A DNA stretch of 64,000 nucleotides from contig JAFXXQ010000047.1 of the NCBI GenBank assembly GCA_017542145.1, forward strand, positions 1 through 64,000. The letters run 5' to 3'. This document shows positions 1-7,831 of this stretch, piece by piece (the stretch's first letter is position 1; each line of letters begins with the position of its first letter). Made by a program: the position numbers and the translations under genes. This stretch comes from Bacteroidaceae bacterium (GTDB lineage Bacteria > Bacteroidota > Bacteroidia > Bacteroidales > Bacteroidaceae). The notes beneath the pieces were generated by a model. It saw only the letters and a program-made list of their open reading frames with translations. It was not told where the DNA came from and made no database searches.

Positions 1-176
1 ATGAGGATGGGGTTGTTCTTCGTCCTGCGGGAGAGGATTTGCAGGATGCGCCGGATTTCCTCGTCACGTCCGATGACGGGGTCGAGCTTTCCGTTCTTTG
101 CCGCCTCGTTCAGGTTGATACCGAAGCGGTTGAGAAACGCATTCTTCTCGTTGGGATTGATGTTGTAGTTGTCCAT
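1..176 (-). CDS. ClpB-like AAA+ ATPase, N-terminal fragment (runs off left edge)
   Basis: The ATG lies at 176-174 and 58 codons are visible before the window ends. After about 20 variable residues the protein reads [15 protein letters not shown], then [20 protein letters not shown] and TKNNPIL. This is the segment just ahead of the first Walker A motif in ClpB/ClpC disaggregases. In a normal ClpB about 150 residues of Clp_N domain and linker come before it; here translation starts just upstream of the first AAA+ module, so this form lacks the N domain. A TAnnTTTG box at 322-315 supports this start. The family unfolds aggregated proteins together with DnaK, or feeds ClpP. Whether this one has the ClpB middle domain or a ClpP-docking loop cannot be seen here. 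Confidence 0.85.
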   Translation of the reverse strand, partial: MDNYNINPNEKNAFLNRFGINLNEAAKNGKLDPVIGRDEEIRRILQILSRRTKNNPIL

Positions 177-314
177 TTTATAATAGTTTTAATTGTTAAT
201 AATCAGCGTTCAATTGCCACCCGGCACTATGCGAAAACCATGCCAACGGACTTACCGCCTCCTGACGACTGACAAAAATGGAGCGACTCCGTCACATCTG
301 TCGCATTTTTGGTG

Positions 315-322
315 CAAAGATA
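315..322 (-). promoter_or_regulatory. Bacteroidota -7 box for the ClpB-like gene
   Basis: Read on the reverse strand the sequence is TATCTTTG, an exact match to TAnnTTTG, about 140 bp upstream of the ATG at 176. No convincing -33 TTTG lies at the expected distance. A leader of about 130 nt is implied. Confidence 0.5.
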
Positions 323-449
323 CTACATTCCTTTCACTCCAGTCTCCAATTGCAGCGAGAGTGGGCCGTGAGCCTGATTTCATAGCGCAAGCAAATAAAA
401 AAGTGCAAGCGAGTACGTGAGTTCGGTATAAGAAAAAGTTGAATTTACC

Positions 450-609
450 AAACACCTACCTGTCTCCTACCTCATCTGTTACCTCGTTTGCTTCAACGGG
501 TAAGTGTAAAGGTAAGTGTTAGGTAGGTGTTAGGTAAGTGTTTGAGCAACACCTGCCTCTGTTAATACACTTTATCATAGCGAGTTAAATGGAAAAAGGT
601 AGGTGTTGG
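450..609. repeat. Tandem-armed palindromic element, locus 1
   Basis: The left arm (450-484) carries AACACCTACCT followed by CTCCTACCT and GTTACCT words. The right arm (498-543) carries the complementary words GGTAAGTGT, GGTAAGTGTT, AGGTAGGTGTT and AGGTAAGTGTTT. Further copies AACACCTGCCT (548) and GGTAGGTGTT (598) extend it. The arms are inverted relative to each other and each is itself a tandem run of near-identical words. Same architecture as the loci at 5251, 9811, 14046, 15553, 21206 and 25594, with a different word. Confidence 0.6.
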
Positions 610-678
610 CGTTTTTTTCGATTTTCCTATTCTGGGAAAAGCTGATTCATCGCAAAATCCCTATCCCGAACAGAGGTA

Positions 679-768
679 GCAAATAAAATCGCAGAGTAGG
701 CAAATAAATCCGCAGCGCAAGCAAATAAAATCGCAGAATAGGCATATAAATCCACAGCGCAGGCAAAA
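679..768. repeat. 21-bp tandem array, copy A (four units)
   Basis: Units start at 679, 700, 721 and 742, each exactly 21 bp, with a fifth beginning (GCAAAA) at 763. Each opens with GC(A)AATAAA or a one-base variant and ends in CAGAGTAG, CAGCGCAA, CAGAATAG or CAGCGCAG. The same period and core recur at 48351-48461, so this is a dispersed family rather than chance slippage. Confidence 0.75.
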
Positions 769-848
769 CCTTCATTCGCGTTTGTGCTCACCTACAGATC
801 TGACAGAACGGATTTCGAAGGAAATAATCTGTTCCTTCTTGTTTTTTA

Positions 849-3767
849 TTATGTTGTTAGTTTTTGGTAAAGCTTAAACAGCTCTGCCACGCATTGGCTC
901 TCCGTAAAAGAAGATTTCACAGGGAAGCCGTAAGCCTGCATCACGGCACGGTCATTATCCTGATGGGCTTTACGCAGTTCTACGGGCATCGTTAATTCGT
1001 CGTACAAGTCGGCCAACGAGCTGTCGGGATATTTGGCTCGTGCGTCAAGAATGCCTTGTGCCGTCTGCTCAATCTTTGCCTTTTGTTCCTCTGTCGGATT
1101 AGGCCAAGGGAAGTTATTGTAAACAACGTCCTTTGAATAGCGGTAATCGCTTTTGATTCGTCCGCATACCGCTCGCATCCAAGCCATGTGGACATTGCTT
1201 TCAAGAATGCCGAAATGGTAAAGGTTTGCGTCTGGCATCAGTAATACCGCGTTACTACAAATATCATTTGGAGACATGAAACCCATAGGTATATATCTCC
1301 GTTTTTCCGAAGAATGGCAAGGAATGAGGATATAGTTCCCTGATGGCATGTTTTCAACATGAAAATGAGTTGGCCTGTCAGCAAGTTTCCGAGTTCCCTC
1401 ACTTTTACTGGCTGAACGCATTTCTCTTACCGCTTCTACCCGCTTTAGGCTATTGGGCATTCTATGCAATTCCGCTGGGGAACAGTTTCCGAGCCATAAA
1501 CAATAACGCGGCCTACGATTGATAAACTCTTCAGCTCCATAATAGGGCCGAAAATACTGTGCGGATTGTGGCTCGTTGTTGATAAACTCATCACGTTCTT
1601 CCTTGCTGAACAAATAGTTCCCTCCATCTATGGGCTTATTTCCGATGCCGATGTCAGGAACAACACAAAGAGGATTCTGCCTGCTTCCGGCAAAAACGTC
1701 TGGCGCATCCAAAAGATAGGCATTAATATTATCTGCTATTATAACTCTTTCTCCATCATATATAGTACGTTGTTCGGAAACTTGAAAACTGAATCCTATA
1801 ATAACGCAATGAACATGCGCCATTAATGAAGCCTCACTATCCCACCGGAAAGTACGATGAGCAAAATTTATCTTAACTCCTCTTTCGAAAAGTTTTTCCC
1901 AAAGGTTTGCCACCTGTTCACCCTGACAAATACTATTCGTTGAGACAAGAGCAGAATGTGTATCTGGGGATTGCGACATTAAATCAACTGCTTTTTTATA
2001 CCAGCAACTGACATAATCGAGGTTTCCAACATTCTTCCATTTTGAGCCAAAAACATCTATAACATCCTTTTTTTGGTCGTCACTCATAAGGCGAGCACCG
2101 ACAAATGGCGGATTACCCATGATGTAATTATAGTGCACTTGATAACGCTGCACCTTTGGCTGCACGTTTCCGTCGAACTTATTGGTCACAACGTTCAATT
2201 CGTTATACACAACAATAGGTTCTTCTCCTACCATCATCGGCTCAGGCTCTACAATCAGGTGGACGTTCTTTGCGTGAATTGTTGGAATATCGGAAGAGGT
2301 TTCGATTACATCCCAATCCATTCGCAGGGCGTTGCCTTCGCGGATATTGGTATAGGACTTCAAGGGGAGGAAGTCGATGTCCTGATGGATGATGCGCTCC
2401 GTCTCAGCCAGCATCTGGGCTTCGCTTATCCAAAGGGCTGTCGTGGCAACCGTAACGGCAAAGTCGTTAATCTCTATGCCGTAGAACTGCTGAATGCTCA
2501 CTTTTATGGGGTTGACAAAAGCACCCATCATGGTCTGTCCATGATAACGCTCGCGAATAACCTCGTTTTCCAGACGACGGAGCGAGAGATAGGTCTCGGT
2601 AAGGAAATTGCCCGAGCCGCAAGCGGGATCGAGAAATGTCAGCGAGGCGAGACGGTCCTGATAGGCTTCGAGTTTCTTCTGCCTCGCACGCTCAACCTTC
2701 TCTTCGAGAATATCGTCAAGGTCATGGCGCAGGTCGTTGAGGAAGAGCGGGTCGATGACCTTGTGGATGTTCTGGATACTGGTGTAGTGCATGCCGCCGC
2801 TGCGACGGGTTTCAGGATTAAGGGTGCTTTCAAACACGGCACCAAAAATGGTCGGAGAGATTTCGCTCCAATCGAAGTCCATGCTAGCGTTTTGTAGCAA
2901 GGTTTGCTTCAATTCCTCGGTGAACTGCGGAATCTCTATCTGCTCTTCAAACAATCCGCCATTGGTGTATGGAAAGGCTTTCAGGTCATCCTTCAGATAC
3001 TTGCTGCGCTTCTCTATGGGTGTATTCAGCGCCTCGAAGAGGTCTCGCAACGCACGGCGCAAGTCCTCGGCATCGTAGCGCACAAGGTAGTCGTGGAACT
3101 GGTCGTGAGTGAATACCTCAGCATCTTCAGCATAAAGGCAGAACACGATGCGCACACAAAGGATGTTAAGCCAACGCAAGGCTTCGGGCGAATTGTCGTC
3201 GTACTGTTTCAGCAAAGCCTCGTATATCTTGCCTACTATCTCGCCAGCCTGTATGGAGACCTCCATTTCGCGGCTCAGATGTTCGCTCTTGGCATCGACG
3301 AGGAACATCAGGCGGTAATACTCCTTGCCCAGGTTTTCAAGCAATATCTGTTCAGGCTCGCCATTGGGCTGCTCCATGTCATATACAAGGAATTCAGAAA
3401 AGTTACAGGTCACTATCCAGCGCGGATGTTCCGACAAGGGCAAGCTGACGACATAGCGACGGGCTTGCTGGAATGGGTTGAGCAACGAGCCATCGCTTTG
3501 TCTGACCGGCGCGCGCAAGTCCTTCCCCAAAGACTTCTGCTCTATAAGTACACGTGTGGAAGGGATGCGACCGTCGATGAAGTTGGAGGCATCGACCATC
3601 CGATGGTCTTCGAAGCAGATAAAGCCGTTGGTAGGCGTCTCAATGCCAAAGACGTTCGTTAACAGGTCAATCCAGAAGGGTTGAGATTCTCCACGCTCAT
3701 ACCCTCTGTCTTTCCAACGATGTGCAAATTCGGCAGCTGCCGCAGCTATTTGTTTCTCTGTCTTCAT
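849..3767 (-). CDS. MmeI-like single-chain type IIG/IIL restriction-modification enzyme
   Basis: 972 aa. One polypeptide is predicted to cut DNA and methylate adenine. The N-terminal nuclease domain shows D65-x10-E76-Q-K78, matching the PD-ExK arrangement of MmeI. A helical spacer follows, then an adenine methyltransferase core with SAM-binding DPACGSGNF near residue 378 and catalytic NPPF near 552. The C-terminal ~350 residues correspond to the target-recognition and C-terminal domains. In this family one recognition domain sets both cutting and protection, so no separate methylase is needed, and none is nearby. Length is typical (about 900-980 aa). A TATCTTTG box sits 36 bp upstream. The gene stands alone between repeat-rich spacers, which fits an acquired defence gene, but its codon use does not look foreign by eye. 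The recognition sequence cannot be predicted here. Confidence 0.85.
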   Translation of the reverse strand: MKTEKQIAAAAAEFAHRWKDRGYERGESQPFWIDLLTNVFGIETPTNGFICFEDHRMVDASNFIDGRIPSTRVLIEQKSLGKDLRAPVRQSDGSLLNPFQQARRYVVSLPLSEHPRWIVTCNFSEFLVYDMEQPNGEPEQILLENLGKEYYRLMFLVDAKSEHLSREMEVSIQAGEIVGKIYEALLKQYDDNSPEALRWLNILCVRIVFCLYAEDAEVFTHDQFHDYLVRYDAEDLRRALRDLFEALNTPIEKRSKYLKDDLKAFPYTNGGLFEEQIEIPQFTEELKQTLLQNASMDFDWSEISPTIFGAVFESTLNPETRRSGGMHYTSIQNIHKVIDPLFLNDLRHDLDDILEEKVERARQKKLEAYQDRLASLTFLDPACGSGNFLTETYLSLRRLENEVIRERYHGQTMMGAFVNPIKVSIQQFYGIEINDFAVTVATTALWISEAQMLAETERIIHQDIDFLPLKSYTNIREGNALRMDWDVIETSSDIPTIHAKNVHLIVEPEPMMVGEEPIVVYNELNVVTNKFDGNVQPKVQRYQVHYNYIMGNPPFVGARLMSDDQKKDVIDVFGSKWKNVGNLDYVSCWYKKAVDLMSQSPDTHSALVSTNSICQGEQVANLWEKLFERGVKINFAHRTFRWDSEASLMAHVHCVIIGFSFQVSEQRTIYDGERVIIADNINAYLLDAPDVFAGSRQNPLCVVPDIGIGNKPIDGGNYLFSKEERDEFINNEPQSAQYFRPYYGAEEFINRRPRYCLWLGNCSPAELHRMPNSLKRVEAVREMRSASKSEGTRKLADRPTHFHVENMPSGNYILIPCHSSEKRRYIPMGFMSPNDICSNAVLLMPDANLYHFGILESNVHMAWMRAVCGRIKSDYRYSKDVVYNNFPWPNPTEEQKAKIEQTAQGILDARAKYPDSSLADLYDELTMPVELRKAHQDNDRAVMQAYGFPVKSSFTESQCVAELFKLYQKLTT

Positions 3768-3802
3768 TGTGCCACAAGAGTGTATTTATTCATTCGTTGG
3801 CG

Positions 3803-3810
3803 CAAAGATA
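3803..3810 (-). promoter_or_regulatory. -7 box for the MmeI-like gene
   Basis: The reverse strand reads TATCTTTG, exact TAnnTTTG consensus, 36 bp upstream of the start codon at 3767. No clear -33 element is seen. Confidence 0.5.
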
Positions 3811-4228
3811 GGAAAAAGAATTATGACTGGAAAGGAAAAAGAAAAAAACATTCTTATGCTCCCCTCAATCTCCGTTGTTTCGAATTCGCAATCCGAAACA
3901 CATGAATAGGGGGGCGATTCCCACCAGCCCATACCCTCTCAGTAGCCTCGACAAAAAACCTCAACCTTAGCTAATGATGAGGGATTAAATCCCTCTATTC
4001 AAACGCAGTCGGATAGCAAATCCGCCTGAACCAAGAGCCCAGAATTCGTCAAGACACACCGGCAGAAGGCAGCTTGACGGAAAAAGCACCCATCCCCCCC
4101 CGTCAGAAGGCCATTTCAGCCCACTAAGCGTGACAATTGTGACAAATGACAGCCCGTTTTACGCGGGCTGTTATTTCAGTATTTCCCTTCCAGCGCAGGA
4201 AGGGATTCTTTGTGCAAGGGAAAGATTG
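3811..4228. other. Spacer with two inverted repeats and a hairpin, no gene
   Basis: No coding sequence is supported. Visible structure: a 17-bp palindrome GAGGGATTAAATCCCTC at 3979-3995; a long-range pair CGTCAAG (4048) / CTTGACG (4073); and an 8-bp hairpin ACAGCCCG (4149-4156) / CGGGCTGT (4164-4171) 58 bp beyond the stop codon of the nrnA-like gene. The last could end that transcript, though no T-run follows on the reverse strand. Confidence 0.4.
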
Positions 4229-5245
4229 TTACTTGAACTCGGCGAGGCACTTCTCGAAGTGGGCGACGGCATCGTCGAGGGTGCCGTAGAAACGGCCTCC
4301 GGCTGCATTGAGGTGGCCTCCGCCCTCCCAATACTGCGCGGCAAAGCGGTTGCAGGGGAAGGTGCCCACGCTGCGGAACGAGGCGTGAATCTCGTCCTTC
4401 TCGGTATCCTCGCGCAGGAAGGCCGAGAAGCGGACTCCCCGTATCTGCAGGGGCAGGTTGACGAAGCCCTCGGTGTCGCCCTTGTTGAAGCGGAAGCGCT
4501 TCATCTCGGCACGTGTGAGGGTGATGAGCGAGGCTTTCTTCTCGGGGAAGAGGCGCATTTTCTGATAGAGGACATAGCCCATCATGCGCACGCGCCCCTC
4601 GGAATAGTTGTAGAAGACACGACGGTAGATGTCGTCCTTGTCGATGCCGTGCTCGAGCAGGCGGCTGATGATGTAGAAGATGTCGGGACGGTTAGAGTTG
4701 AAGGTGAAGGCGCCCGTGTCGGTCATCATGCCGCAATAGAGGCACGTGGCAGCCTGCTTGCTCAGGTGCGCCTCGCCGTGCAGGGCTTCGATGAGGGTAT
4801 AGACCAGCTCGCAGGTGGACGAGGCATCGGGCTGGCTGAACGTGAGCTCGCAGAAGCCGGTCTCGGGGTCGAGGTGATGGTCGATGAGCACACGATGGCC
4901 CTTCGCCTCGCGGATGGAGGACTCCACACCGTTGGTGCGGCTGGGGGTGTTGAAGTCCATGCAGACCACGACGTCGGCAGCAGCTATCGTCAGGGCAGCC
5001 TTGTCGGGGTACTTGTCGGCACGGACGGATTCCTGAGCGCCAGGGAGCCAGTTGAGGAAGTCGGGGTACATGTCGGGCACGACCACCACAGCCGTCTTGC
5101 CCTGCCCGCGCAGCCAGTCGGCCAGGCCGAGGGTGGAGCCCATGGCATCGCCGTCGGGATTGGTGTGGCAGATGAGGGCAAAGAACTCGTTGTCGGCTAT
5201 CAGCGCAGCCAGCCGCTGGACATCGGACTCAGGAAAGGTGAACAT
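4229..5245 (-). CDS. nrnA: DHH-family phosphoesterase, NrnA-like oligoribonuclease/pAp phosphatase
   Basis: 338 aa, cytoplasmic. The DHH domain shows H27-x-NPDGDAMGS (metal ligands H27, D31, D33), CMDFN, VLIDHHLDPE and MMTDTGAF. The C-terminal DHHA1 domain carries the glycine-rich GGGHLNAAGG substrate-binding loop. This motif order and length match NrnA, which degrades 2-5 nt RNAs and dephosphorylates 3'-phosphoadenosine 5'-phosphate. Bacteroidota generally lack Orn, so this enzyme probably finishes RNA turnover. It is the first gene read leftward from the spacer at 5246-5420; the OmpA lipoprotein upstream on the same strand is separated by a palindromic element, so co-transcription is possible but unproven. 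Confidence 0.85.
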   Translation of the reverse strand: MFTFPESDVQRLAALIADNEFFALICHTNPDGDAMGSTLGLADWLRGQGKTAVVVVPDMYPDFLNWLPGAQESVRADKYPDKAALTIAAADVVVCMDFNTPSRTNGVESSIREAKGHRVLIDHHLDPETGFCELTFSQPDASSTCELVYTLIEALHGEAHLSKQAATCLYCGMMTDTGAFTFNSNRPDIFYIISRLLEHGIDKDDIYRRVFYNYSEGRVRMMGYVLYQKMRLFPEKKASLITLTRAEMKRFRFNKGDTEGFVNLPLQIRGVRFSAFLREDTEKDEIHASFRSVGTFPCNRFAAQYWEGGGHLNAAGGRFYGTLDDAVAHFEKCLAEFK

Positions 5246-5250
5246 CGGGG

Positions 5251-5410
5251 GAGTTGAGAGTTTAGAGTTTAGAATGAAGAATGAAAAAGAGTTAAGAAAA
5301 ACGTTCCTTTTTGCAGCGGATTAGATTATACTTGCCAATCCTTTCCACCCTCGCACTCGAAGAGAGTGACAAGTTGCCGGAACCGTTTTTCTTAACTCTT
5401 AATTCTCAAC
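5251..5410. repeat. Tandem-armed palindromic element, locus 2
   Basis: The left arm (5251-5304) runs AGTTGAGAGTTTAGAGTTTAG, then GAATGAAGAATG, then AAGAGTTAAGAAAAACG and GTTCC. The right arm (5377-5410) reads GGAACCGTTTTTCTTAACTC, TTAATTCTCAACT, the reverse complement with small changes. About 70 bp of unrelated sequence separates them. It fills the gap between the OmpA and nrnA-like genes. Confidence 0.65.
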
Positions 5411-5420
5411 TAGTAAGATA

Positions 5421-6107
5421 TTATTCTTTCAGCGTACCAGCCTCGGCAGCAGCGCGCATCTCGTCGCTGGCATAGAGGAACACCTCCACGCGGCGGTTCT
5501 GGGCACGGCCCTCCTTGGTATCGTTGCTGGCAACAGGCTGCTGGAAGTCAAAGCCGGCGACCTCCTTGATCTGCTTCTCGGCAACGCCCTTCGACTTCAG
5601 GAAGTCTGAGACAGCCTCGGCACGGCTCTTGGAAAGCTTCTGGTTGACAGCCAGGGAACCCGTGTTGTCGGTGTGGCCATAGATGGCGACGTCGGCATCG
5701 TTGTAGGTCTTCAGCACCTCGGCAAATTGTGCCAGGTTCTTCTGGGCCTCAGCATTGAGGTTGGCCTTGTTGGTAGCGAAGAGGATACCGCTGTCGAAGG
5801 TGACCTTCACGGCGCGGGTGTTGCCATCCTCGTCGGTCAGCTTCTCGAGTTCTGCACCTTCCACCTTGGCAGCAGCCTCGGCAGCCTTGTCCATGTGATT
5901 GCCGATGAGGGCACCTGCAGTAGCACCCACAGTAGCGCCCACAGCCGTACCGACGGCCGTGTTGCCCGTGTAGTAACCGACAGCAGCACCCAGCAGGGCA
6001 CCAGCGCCCGTGCCGATGAGGGCACCGCCAGCCGTTTTAGTCATACCGCAGCCCGAAAGAATCAGGGTTGCACACAAACACAAACTAATTGCACTTTTTG
6101 CTTTCAT
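5421..6107 (-). CDS. OmpA-family lipoprotein with glycine-zipper domain
   Basis: 228 aa. The signal peptide ends in lipobox LSGC with C20, so this should be an outer-membrane lipoprotein. Residues ~25-70 are a Gly/Ala-rich glycine zipper (repeated GAxxGAxxG). Residues ~100-215 are an OmpA C-terminal peptidoglycan-binding domain with [17 protein letters not shown] and [10 protein letters not shown]. Proteins of this layout (YiaD type) anchor the outer membrane to the wall. It has its own transcription unit, divergent from proS. Confidence 0.9.
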   Translation of the reverse strand: MKAKSAISLCLCATLILSGCGMTKTAGGALIGTGAGALLGAAVGYYTGNTAVGTAVGATVGATAGALIGNHMDKAAEAAAKVEGAELEKLTDEDGNTRAVKVTFDSGILFATNKANLNAEAQKNLAQFAEVLKTYNDADVAIYGHTDNTGSLAVNQKLSKSRAEAVSDFLKSKGVAEKQIKEVAGFDFQQPVASNDTKEGRAQNRRVEVFLYASDEMRAAAEAGTLKE

Positions 6108-6228
6108 ACTTACATTTTATTAAATGGTTAATAAATACTATTCCGAAATTTCTGCGCAAAAATACGGCATCTTTTCCAAAAAACGAAACACTTTGCCCAA
6201 TTTTTTTCATGGATTGCGAAAAATATAT

Positions 6229-6236
6229 TACTTTTG
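6229..6236 (+). promoter_or_regulatory. -7 box for proS
   Basis: TACTTTTG matches TAnnTTTG, 33 bp ahead of the proS ATG at 6269, implying a leader of about 25 nt. This supports the downstream ATG over in-frame codons further upstream. Confidence 0.55.
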
Positions 6237-6268
6237 CACCTTGGAAATACAATAACCCCAAAAATTAT

Positions 6269-7771
6269 ATGGCAGAATTAAAGCAACTCACCAAACGTAG
6301 TGACAATTATTCGCAGTGGTACAACGACTTGGTCGTGAAAGCCGACCTTGCCGAGCAGTCAGCCGTGCGCGGCTGCATGGTCATCAAGCCTTACGGCTAC
6401 GCCATCTGGGAAAAGATACAACGTCAGCTCGACGACATGTTCAAGGCCACGGGCCACGTCAACGCCTACTTCCCCCTCCTTATCCCCAAATCGTTCCTGA
6501 GCCGCGAGGCCGAGCACGTCGAGGGCTTTGCCAAGGAGTGTGCCGTCGTCACCCACTACCGTCTGAAGACAAACGACACGGGCGACGGCGTCGTCGTCGA
6601 CCCCGCTGCCAAGCTGGAGGAAGAGCTCATCATCCGTCCCACCAGCGAGACCATCATCTGGAGCACCTATAAGAACTGGATACACAGCTACCGCGACCTG
6701 CCCATCCTCTGCAACCAATGGGCCAACGTCATGCGCTGGGAGATGCGTACACGCCCATTCCTGCGCACCAGCGAATTCCTGTGGCAGGAGGGACACACCG
6801 CCCACGCTACCCGCGAGGAAGCTGAGCGTGAAGCCCAGACCATGCTGAAGGTCTATGCCGACTTTGCCGAGCAGTTCATGGCCGTGCCCGTCATCAAGGG
6901 CGTGAAGAGCGAGACCGAGCGTTTCGCCGGAGCCCTCGACACCTACACCATCGAGGCCATGATGCAGGACGGCAAGGCGCTGCAGAGCGGCACCAGCCAC
7001 TTCCTCGGGCAGAACTTCGCCAAGGCATTCGACGTGCAGTTTACCGACAAGGAGGGCAAGACCGACTACGTGTGGGCCACCAGCTGGGGTGTCAGCACCC
7101 GTCTGATGGGCGCACTCATCATGGTACACAGCGACGACAACGGCCTCGTGCTGCCGCCGAAGCTCGCCCCCATCCAGGTGGTCATCGTGCCAATTTATAA
7201 AAACGAAGAGCAGCTGGCTGCCATCAGCGAGAAGGTGGAGGGTATTGCCGCCCGTCTGCGCAGCATGGGCATCAGCGTGAAGTACGACGACTCTGACAAC
7301 AAGCGCCCGGGCTTCAAGTTTGCCGACTATGAGTTGCGCGGCGTACCCGTCCGCCTTGTCATGGGGGCACGCGACCTGGAGAACGGCACCCTCGAGGTCA
7401 TGCGCCGCGACACGCTGGAGAAGGAAACCCTGCCCATCGAAGGCATCGAGGAACACGTCCAGAAGCTGCTCGCCGACATGCAGGAGAACATCTTCCGCAA
7501 GGCCCTCGCCTACCGCAACAGCTGGATAAAGAGCGTCGACACCTACGACGAGTTCAAGGAGGAAATCGAAAAAGGCGGCTTCATCCTCGCCCACTGGGAC
7601 GGCACGCCCGAGACCGAGGCACGCATCAAGGAGGAGACCAAGGCTACTATCCGCTGCGTGCCCTTCGACGACCCCAACTACCCCGATATCTGCATGGACA
7701 CCACCCCCGGCGTCGACATGCTTACCGGCAAGCCCAGCGCCCGCCGCGTCATCTTCGCACGCGCGTACTAA
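6269..7771 (+). CDS. proS: Prolyl-tRNA synthetase (short, archaeal/eukaryal-type)
   Basis: 500 aa. It charges tRNA-Pro with proline. The class II catalytic core shows RPTSETIIW (motif 2 region), the proline-pocket segment [16 protein letters not shown] and the motif 3 arginine near [13 protein letters not shown]. The anticodon-binding domain starts near residue 300 ([10 protein letters not shown]), and a C-terminal zinc-like domain ends in RRVIFARAY. The E. coli-type editing insertion between motifs 2 and 3 is absent, as in the short ProRS form common in Bacteroidota. The start ATG ([11 protein letters not shown]) was chosen because it follows the promoter; a longer in-frame reading from 6089 would cross that promoter. 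Confidence 0.95.
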   Translation: MAELKQLTKRSDNYSQWYNDLVVKADLAEQSAVRGCMVIKPYGYAIWEKIQRQLDDMFKATGHVNAYFPLLIPKSFLSREAEHVEGFAKECAVVTHYRLKTNDTGDGVVVDPAAKLEEELIIRPTSETIIWSTYKNWIHSYRDLPILCNQWANVMRWEMRTRPFLRTSEFLWQEGHTAHATREEAEREAQTMLKVYADFAEQFMAVPVIKGVKSETERFAGALDTYTIEAMMQDGKALQSGTSHFLGQNFAKAFDVQFTDKEGKTDYVWATSWGVSTRLMGALIMVHSDDNGLVLPPKLAPIQVVIVPIYKNEEQLAAISEKVEGIAARLRSMGISVKYDDSDNKRPGFKFADYELRGVPVRLVMGARDLENGTLEVMRRDTLEKETLPIEGIEEHVQKLLADMQENIFRKALAYRNSWIKSVDTYDEFKEEIEKGGFILAHWDGTPETEARIKEETKATIRCVPFDDPNYPDICMDTTPGVDMLTGKPSARRVIFARAY

Positions 7772-7789
7772 GTACTAAAATACAATAGG

Positions 7790-7815
7790 AAATCGTAAAT
7801 CGTCAAATCGTAAAA
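7790..7815. repeat. Solo arm of 7-bp words
   Basis: Directly after the proS stop (7771) the sequence is AATCGTA-AATCGTC-AAATCGTAA, three 7-bp words alternating in the last base. It looks like one arm of the palindromic class with the partner missing. Confidence 0.4.
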
Positions 7816-7831
7816 ATAAAACGGATTTATC

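Larger units (their letters stand above)
177..848. other. Gene-free spacer rich in short repeats
   Basis: No convincing coding sequence is present in these 672 bases. The spacer holds the promoter box of the ClpB-like gene, a single 21-bp-type unit (GCAAATAAAAAAGTGCAAG at 391), a palindromic region built from AACACCTACCT/AACACTTACCT words (450-609) and a regular 21-bp array (679-768). Confidence 0.6.

Noticed and set aside
679..768. CRISPR array
   Set aside because: Units are 21 bp with no repeat-spacer alternation, and no cas genes are present.
4149..4171. Strong intrinsic terminator for the nrnA-like gene
   Set aside because: The hairpin is real but no T-run follows on the transcribed strand, so it is reported only as spacer structure.
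5251..5410. Miniature insertion element with terminal inverted repeats
   Set aside because: No target-site duplication is visible and the arms are internally tandem with a locus-specific word, which a transposon end would not be.
6359..7594. 411-codon open frame on the reverse strand inside proS
   Set aside because: It is a shadow of the strongly conserved proS; composition is Val/Leu/Ala-rich without any domain, as expected from the GC-rich complementary frame.
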